Source of the DNA: Symsagittifera roscoffensis
Taxonomy: Eukaryota > Xenacoelomorpha > Acoela > Convolutidae
Direction: 5' to 3'
NCBI RefSeq assembly: GCF_963678635.1
Contig: NC_087064.1
Span: 42,726,411 to 42,790,410, forward strand
Length of the DNA stretch: 64,000 nucleotides
Part shown: piece by piece, positions 58,900 to 64,000 of the stretch
Layout of the letters: every line of letters begins with the position of its first letter
Position numbering within the stretch: position 1 is the first letter of the stretch
The notes under the pieces: generated by a model
Databases searched by the model: none
What the model was told of the DNA's origin: nothing
What the model saw: only the letters and a program-made list of their open reading frames with translations
Made by a program: the position numbers and the translations under genes

Positions 58900-61527
58900 T
58901 CAGAAGAGAGAACGGGGCGTATAGAGATAATCGGAACTGGCCACAATCAGATACTTTGCAGCTTTCATCTCTAAGGGATCGTAAGCTGCAAACAGGCCGT
59001 CGCCTATTGGGGCCTCCAGTTTCCCATATCTCTTGTCATCTCCATCCACCGTGGTCGTTCGGGGGTAGTTCCTTGAATACTCGCCAGGCGTCTGACCGGG
59101 TGGTTTAGCAAACTGCCTGTACATCTTGTGATGCTTGTTATTGGGCTTGTTCTCTGCCTGAAACTTGCCCTTGCGAGCAGGTGGCGTCAGTTCCCAGGCT
59201 CTCTGTCGGACGTCCGTAAGAGACCGGGTATTCAAAGGTCCAAAGGTATTTTCCTGAGGCAACCCATTCAAGTCTGCGTGCCGGAGCGTAGTCGTGGAAC
59301 TGAACTGCTCCTGCTCTGCTAGCAGCCAATCCACGCCCGGTATCCGATATAGTCGCGACACTGTGGGACTTTCTCCGCCAATCACTTTCATTGCGTCCTC
59401 CCGACACGTCAGGGTATTCATGTTCAACTTCGCGGACATGTCCGTCTTGTACTGTCCCCAATGACTAACCCAGACGTAGTCGCCAACTGAGTAGGCTTTC
59501 GCATCGGCTGTCCTTTTGTCAAACCTCCTTTTTTGTCTAATTTGCGCCTGTTGCGTGTTCCTCCTGAATAAGTAATTGAGGTCCTGCTGTCTTCTAATAA
59601 CATCCCGCACGTACGTTTGCGGTGCTGTCCTCTTCCCCTCATATTCAGGGTAGAAAAACGTCAACGGGAGCGCTTTTTCATGACCCGTTAGCATCATGTG
59701 CGGACTTATTCCCGTGGTGGAATGCTCCGTGCTGTTGTAAGCACCCATCACTTGCGGCAAGTGCTTGTCCCAGTCATCCATGTAACGCGAGCAATAGACT
59801 CTCAGCATGGATACCAGTGTGCGATTCTGCCTCTCGACTAGGCCATTCGTTTGTGGGTGATAAGTGGTCGAGTGGGCCTGCGCTACCTGCGACCTTTTCA
59901 TTAACTCCTTCGTGAGATCACCCACGAATGCTTTGCCATTGTCCGATTGGAACGTGATGGGGCAGCCATGCCTCGCTATCCACACATTTATCAAATGATC
60001 GCATGTTTCTTCCGCCGATGCTGTCATGCAGGGTGCTGCCTCCGCATACTTCGTAAAATGGTCGATCATTACCAGCACCTGATTATAGCCCGTTGCTGTC
60101 ATGCAGATTTTCTGATGATCAATTTGCACCACTTCGTTGAAACCTGACGACCCTATTGACTGTAGGGGGAACCTTAGTTTCCTGGGATCCTTCGCCTGCT
60201 GACATGACAGGCATGGGGCGATCCACTTCTCACAAGCCTTCTTCAATCCCGGCCATTCGAATCGTTTCTGTATCCTGTTATACACTTTGTCCACGCCTTG
60301 ATGGCCCATCAGATCATGTGAGCGAAACAGCAATTCGGTCTGGTACAACTGTGGTAACACTATTGAATTGTATTTATAAAGGACCTTGTCCTCCTCTTTT
60401 TGTTTACAGGCTACAATCCCGTCCTTATTCAGGTACAACAAGTCGTTTCGCTTCAGGTAGAATTGCTTCAAGATCTTGTAGCTGTCTTCTTCCAAGTCTC
60501 CCTTGTCAGGTGCTCCATTCTCGATCCATCTCTTCAGACTGCTCGTCATTCTATCATTTCGTTGAGCCCTTAGGAGATCCGACAGCCTGTACCTGGCTTT
60601 CAAATACGTCTTTACCACGTTCATTTGCCCACTCATTATCTCCGGAGCATGAGCATCGTCCATCAACTTGACACACCGTATCTTTTTCAAAGGCGTCGCT
60701 TCCTGCACAGATGGTTCCAGATTGGTACGGACGAGCGTACCATGTGGCAGCAATCTGGTTGGGCGTTTCGAGACTGCTATCAGCTCGAGCTCGTCTGCGG
60801 CATTATCTACCACAGTGCCATCTTCATCTGAGGTGTATCTGTCCCTGTCTGGATCCTGATGCGTTTCTCGGTCCAGCCCGCGCTGCTTCCAGTCTACCAA
60901 TAAGGAGTGGATTGCGATCTCTGACATATCGGAATTGGAAGTTGTTTCAGATGTGTTGTCCCAGGACTGGGGCCTCGAGTCAACACTTGAGTCGACTGAC
61001 TCCCCAACTTCATATTCCAAGCTGTCTGAGATGTTTCTCGACTCCCCGGACAAAACTCTGTCCATTGGTCGCTTTAAACCCGACTCCCCGGACAAAATTT
61101 TGTCCCTAGGTGGTCTCGTCAACCTCTCCCCAGACAAGTCGTCCTGCACGGGCTCAAAGGTGTCTGACTCCTCAGACAAGTCGTCCTTGACTGGCTCGAA
61201 TGTATCAGACTCCCCGGACATTGTCTCGTCCCCGGACGAACAATCTGGGCTCGGCTCGTATTCTTCTTTCGCATCCGTGAAATGCACTCTCCTCGCGAAG
61301 CTAGATTTCGACTTGATCCTGACTTCCTCAGTGGCTTGGGTCTGATTCAGTGTTCCATATTCAGTGAACGAGGTTCTCAACAAGACCTCCTTCGGCATCG
61401 AGCTCACCAGCTGGTTGACTATCGACCTGCAATCCCGTTCAACGCCTCGGCTGCGAATGGACACTGGCCTCTTCTCTGTTCTCTCGGTGACAGTCAAACA
61501 GTCAACCGCTGCATGGTCTCCATCCAC
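58900..61527 (-). CDS. Integrase with acidic N-terminal linker and start of the post-integrase domain (pol fragment)
   Basis: 875 codons, the longest open frame here. Residues 100-165 are an acidic imperfect repeat built on SGES/SEES...DDL. Integrase zinc domain: H404, H409, C439, C442. Catalytic core: D470, D529, E565, with 35 residues between the last two as in retroviral-type integrases, and the usual YHPQTNGLVERQNR. YSVGDYVWV follows at 679, but no GPY/F module or chromodomain. Residues 700-785 are conserved in copy 2. Residues 858-870 (AKYLIVASSDYLY) place a Ser after a hydrophobic strand like block I of SGNH hydrolases. The enzyme would insert the cDNA into the genome. The start codon is arbitrary. 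Confidence 0.9.
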   Translation of the reverse strand: MDGDHAAVDCLTVTERTEKRPVSIRSRGVERDCRSIVNQLVSSMPKEVLLRTSFTEYGTLNQTQATEEVRIKSKSSFARRVHFTDAKEEYEPSPDCSSGDETMSGESDTFEPVKDDLSEESDTFEPVQDDLSGERLTRPPRDKILSGESGLKRPMDRVLSGESRNISDSLEYEVGESVDSSVDSRPQSWDNTSETTSNSDMSEIAIHSLLVDWKQRGLDRETHQDPDRDRYTSDEDGTVVDNAADELELIAVSKRPTRLLPHGTLVRTNLEPSVQEATPLKKIRCVKLMDDAHAPEIMSGQMNVVKTYLKARYRLSDLLRAQRNDRMTSSLKRWIENGAPDKGDLEEDSYKILKQFYLKRNDLLYLNKDGIVACKQKEEDKVLYKYNSIVLPQLYQTELLFRSHDLMGHQGVDKVYNRIQKRFEWPGLKKACEKWIAPCLSCQQAKDPRKLRFPLQSIGSSGFNEVVQIDHQKICMTATGYNQVLVMIDHFTKYAEAAPCMTASAEETCDHLINVWIARHGCPITFQSDNGKAFVGDLTKELMKRSQVAQAHSTTYHPQTNGLVERQNRTLVSMLRVYCSRYMDDWDKHLPQVMGAYNSTEHSTTGISPHMMLTGHEKALPLTFFYPEYEGKRTAPQTYVRDVIRRQQDLNYLFRRNTQQAQIRQKRRFDKRTADAKAYSVGDYVWVSHWGQYKTDMSAKLNMNTLTCREDAMKVIGGESPTVSRLYRIPGVDWLLAEQEQFSSTTTLRHADLNGLPQENTFGPLNTRSLTDVRQRAWELTPPARKGKFQAENKPNNKHHKMYRQFAKPPGQTPGEYSRNYPRTTTVDGDDKRYGKLEAPIGDGLFAAYDPLEMKAAKYLIVASSDYLYTPRSLF

Positions 61528-61736
61528 TCACGATCATGCCTATCCACTTCCCTGTCCAACAAGTCGCGGAGCTTTCCCATGACAACCGGCGCCACGTTCA
61601 CCGTCCTGTTCATTAGAGCCATGCTGTTTATACCCAGCCTGGTAAGTTCTTGCTGTACCAAATTGGATCGGACTAGCAGATCCAACGGAACAGGCTCGCC
61701 TCGGGCTAAAAGCTTTATCTCCGCGGCCGTCTCCAC
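61494..61736 (-). pseudogene. Pol linker between RNase H and integrase
   Basis: 80 codons in frame with the RNase H piece after a single TAA at about 61784. Contains VETAAEIKLLARGEPVPLD and MGKLRDLLDREVDRHDREW, a charged helical stretch. It overlaps the integrase frame in a different register, so a one- or two-base indel near 61500 separates them. No known domain. Confidence 0.6.
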
Positions 61737-61781
61737 TGGAAGGTCAGGGTGTCCGGGTATAGGATGCCCTGACTTGTCTAA

Positions 61782-62384
61782 TTACCTAGTAAGTGGCAGT
61801 TTGTCGTAGGTTTCTTTGTCCAGAAAGGAAAACCCGTCTTTGATTTCTGATTGGTTAGCCTGTTTCTCCTCGAGGCGCTCATAAAATTCTGTCTTTTTAC
61901 TGAGGCTATCTGCGTTCTGGTGCTTGTCACGGGTACGGTGCTCTATGATCATGTGGTATCCATCCAGGCGCACGATCCAACGACCAATATAACTTTGGTC
62001 CATCGAATAGGTTTTCAGCCAGGCAAGGGCACGATTCTCCACACGTAACTTGAAGGGAGCACTCCCCAAGTAGACCCTGTATTTTTCCACGAAAGTGATC
62101 ACCGCAAACATCTCCGCTTTTGGTGCGCCGTACTTCATTTCAGTATCACTCAGGACTTTCCTCCCGTAGGCTATCGGACGAAGAACCGTTCTCCCGTTCC
62201 ATTCCTGTTCCTGGTGAAGTATGCCCGATATCGCAACCACTGATGCATCCGTGTCCAGCACGAACATTCCCTTCTCTGTTGGCATGCCGATGACCGGTGC
62301 CTCGCAAAGTTCACGTTTGATGTTTTCAAAAGAAACTTGTGCCTCATCAGTCCAAGTGAACTTTTTGCCCTTGTTTCTCATCAA
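61782..62384 (-). pseudogene. RNase H of the Gypsy-type element
   Basis: 200 codons. FVLDTDASVVAISGIL around residues 41-56 carries the first catalytic Asp of a Ty3/Gypsy RNase H. AEMFAVITFVEKYRVYL carries the Glu, and HRTRDKHQNADSLSK the C-terminal H...NAD box. It degrades the RNA of RNA-DNA hybrids during reverse transcription. The RT connection domain that should precede it (about 50 codons) is missing; the frame restarts at LMRNKGKKFTW after a deletion. Confidence 0.85.
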
Positions 62385-62398
62385 CCTCGGCCCAGATA

Positions 62399-63100
62399 CT
62401 ATATGGAATCCCTGAGGATTTCACACTTAGAGGGTTTACATTTCAGACCCGCCTGCTTCATGCAAGAAAACACCTCCTCCAACCTCTCTATGTGGTCTTC
62501 TAAGGTTGGTGTTGCAATCATGACATCATCGACATAACACATGATGAGATTCCCGTATTTCTTAGTGACGCTCGTGAGTGCCTGGGCCATCAGTCGCTGG
62601 AAAGTGGCCGTCGCGTTGCACAATCCGAATGGCATCCTCTTCCACTGGAACAACCCCAGCTCACACGCGAAGCCTGTTTTCTCTCGATCTTGCTTTCTGA
62701 GTGGCACTTGCCAGAACGCAGAGCCCAAATCCAACGTCGTGAAGAACTTCGCGTCTCCCAGCTTGGATAGGCTCTCATCGATGCGGGGAATCGGGTATGC
62801 GTAATTTATAGTCACTGCGTTCAGATAACGGAAATCACAACAAAATCTGAGTTGTCCCCCTTTCTTTTTCGCCATGACCACGCCACAAGCCCGTGGGGAC
62901 TTCGACGGCTCGATCATGTCGTACTCCATTAACATCTCGATTTCCTTCCTACACGCTTCTGACTTGTTTGGGGTCATTCTTCTCGCCCCTTCCCTATGAA
63001 GTACCAAGCCCTCTTCTATCTCAATCTCGTGTTCTACAAAATTACAACAACCTATGTCGGCCTTATGTTTCGAAAAAACGTCTGCGTTCCGATTTAGCAC
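62399..63100 (-). pseudogene. Reverse transcriptase of the Gypsy-type element
   Basis: 233 codons. Visible motifs: IEPSKSPRACGVVMAKKK, LRFCCDFRYLNAVTI, TTLDLGSAFWQVPL (123-134), FQWKRMPFGLCNATATFQRLM and the catalytic YVDD at 189-192. This is a Ty3/Gypsy-type polymerase. It ends at an in-frame TAG right where a CEILRDSI-K-YLG-type sequence is expected, followed by a deletion of the connection. The preceding in-frame TAA at about 63119 separates it from the protease, in the same frame. Confidence 0.9.
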
Positions 63101-63118
63101 CGCTCTGAGCGAATCTAG

Positions 63119-64000
63119 TTAATTGTCTGATATTTTACCCTTCAAATGTTCTATCTCAGGTAGGACAGGTTTATTCGCTGCTAACTCTGCTTCAGGAAAG
63201 TTGGAACAACTAGACAGCCCATCATCTGTTTCCGACTTCATTGAAAACAATTTCCTTGAAGATTTCAATTCATTCACTCTCTTCATTATACATTCTTGGT
63301 TCGCATGCAATGGACATTTAGTTACATCAAATTTTTTCAAGTTCTCCACACTCTGAAAGTCTGTGTTCAGAGGCAAAGCGTAGCCAAGTTTCTTTCCCCT
63401 CTGTATTGTCACTGTTGTTGCTTCTGTGTTCAATAACACACTCACACACAGTCCGCTCTGAGTGAGTGAGAAGCTTCTTCCTAAAATAGCCGAGCTTTTA
63501 CTGTTTGGATTTGGTACCAGACACACCTGTCTGTCATTGCTGAGTTCATTCAAGTTCCTCATCTTAAACGTCGCTACTACGGCTTGGTTTGGTTTTAACC
63601 TAACTTTTCGATCCAGAAAAATCGGCACCTTGGCCTGGTTAATTAAGATCTTATTAAAGGGTCTCTTTTCATATTTTCTCTCAGGATCCTTGATCCTAAT
63701 CAACCCGTCATTGAGATCGATGGTGACGTCAAAGTTGCGCACGAAATCCCTTCCTAAGATGAACTGATCGGATTCGTCCAAATTCTCCACTACCAGGAAG
63801 CTCATCCAAAGATGTCTTCCTCCGAGTTGCAGTGAAATGATCGGGGTTCGTCCAGTCACATAGATCGCTCCCTGATTGGCAGCTGCCAACCTGATGTTTG
63901 TCGGTATGAGATCCGACCTTTCGAAACCCATATCGGTCCAAGTTTTGACTGGCATGACACTAACCACTGCTCCCGTGTCTAGCAATCCCTTTACTGAAAG
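63119..64000 (-). CDS. Aspartic protease and following region of the Gypsy-type pol (partial, runs off the window)
   Basis: The frame is open to the window edge. LLDTGAVVSVMP gives the catalytic D-T-G of a retropepsin; FILGRDFVRNFDVTID about 60 residues later is the matching ILGxDF strand. After the protease come about 190 residues of spacer with FKMRNLN and LNTEATTV blocks before the polymerase. The protease would cut the polyprotein into its parts. It ends at an in-frame TAA, in register with the RT. Confidence 0.85.
   Translation of the reverse strand, partial: LSVKGLLDTGAVVSVMPVKTWTDMGFERSDLIPTNIRLAAANQGAIYVTGRTPIISLQLGGRHLWMSFLVVENLDESDQFILGRDFVRNFDVTIDLNDGLIRIKDPERKYEKRPFNKILINQAKVPIFLDRKVRLKPNQAVVATFKMRNLNELSNDRQVCLVPNPNSKSSAILGRSFSLTQSGLCVSVLLNTEATTVTIQRGKKLGYALPLNTDFQSVENLKKFDVTKCPLHANQECIMKRVNELKSSRKLFSMKSETDDGLSSCSNFPEAELAANKPVLPEIEHLKGKISDN

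Larger units (their letters stand above)
52868..64000 (-). mobile_element. Large Ty3/Gypsy-type LTR element, coding part of copy 1 (5' end outside window)
   Basis: Order on the minus strand: aspartic protease, reverse transcriptase, RNase H, acidic linker, integrase, then about 6 kb of further coding. All parts seem to derive from one frame. Frame changes occur near 62.39 kb (deletion of the RT connection), 61.5 kb, 57.4 kb (deletion) and 54.85 kb. Single in-frame stops occur near 63.12, 62.40, 61.78, 58.90, 58.65 and 56.05 kb. This copy is therefore inactive. Gag and the 5' LTR should lie beyond 64000. No envelope-type signal peptide or membrane anchor was seen. Confidence 0.85.

Overview
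The window reads as eukaryotic nuclear DNA, most likely from an invertebrate animal or a close unicellular relative. It is AT-rich, has one visible host gene split by a GT-AG intron, and is otherwise filled with eukaryotic transposable elements of many classes: a Ty3/Gypsy-type LTR element, Penelope-like elements, several LINEs, hAT-like and TTAA-flanked MITEs, and satellites. I cannot name the species. There are no bacterial operons, rRNA genes or CRISPR arrays.

Layout. 1-5 kb: a palindromic pair of hAT-like MITEs lies upstream of an ABCG-family transporter locus. One exon (ABC signature, Walker B) is followed by two complete, homologous terminal exons (H-loop plus membrane domain), both in the splice phase needed to join it. 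5-24 kb: mostly AT-rich non-coding DNA with relics of an envelope-like reading frame, Penelope elements, three LINE fragments, a 690-bp TTAA-bounded palindrome and a diverged tandem array with a period of about 300-380 bp. 24.4-31.4 kb (+): a decayed copy of a very long coding region that in 52.9-64 kb lies directly downstream of a Gypsy integrase. 31.4-34.1 kb: a LINE tail, then a Penelope element whose reverse transcriptase carries an inserted PHD-type zinc finger. 34.5-49.3 kb: a rearranged, internally deleted relative of the large LTR element (LTR-like, leader, satellite, 3' coding region, LTR-like), with a tandem duplication of its coding end, a nearly intact LINE inserted with a 12-bp target-site duplication, an 840-bp composite insertion carrying a broken tRNA-Arg gene, and a 1,003-bp recent tandem duplication. 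49.5-52.9 kb: microsatellites and the 3' LTR-like part of the next element. 52.9-64 kb (-): the best copy of the large Gypsy-type element, covering protease, reverse transcriptase, RNase H, an acidic repeat linker, integrase and then about 2,000 further codons.

The main point of interest is that last element. Its coding region seems to have been one polyprotein of more than 3,600 codons, now broken by single stop codons, small frameshifts and at least two deletions. The part after the integrase begins with what looks like an SGNH-hydrolase fold (Ser, GxND and DxxH blocks in order) and continues into a long region of unrecognised function that is conserved in three copies of at least two subfamilies. 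It is not envelope-like. All assignments come from reading motifs and comparing copies within the window; no database search was possible.
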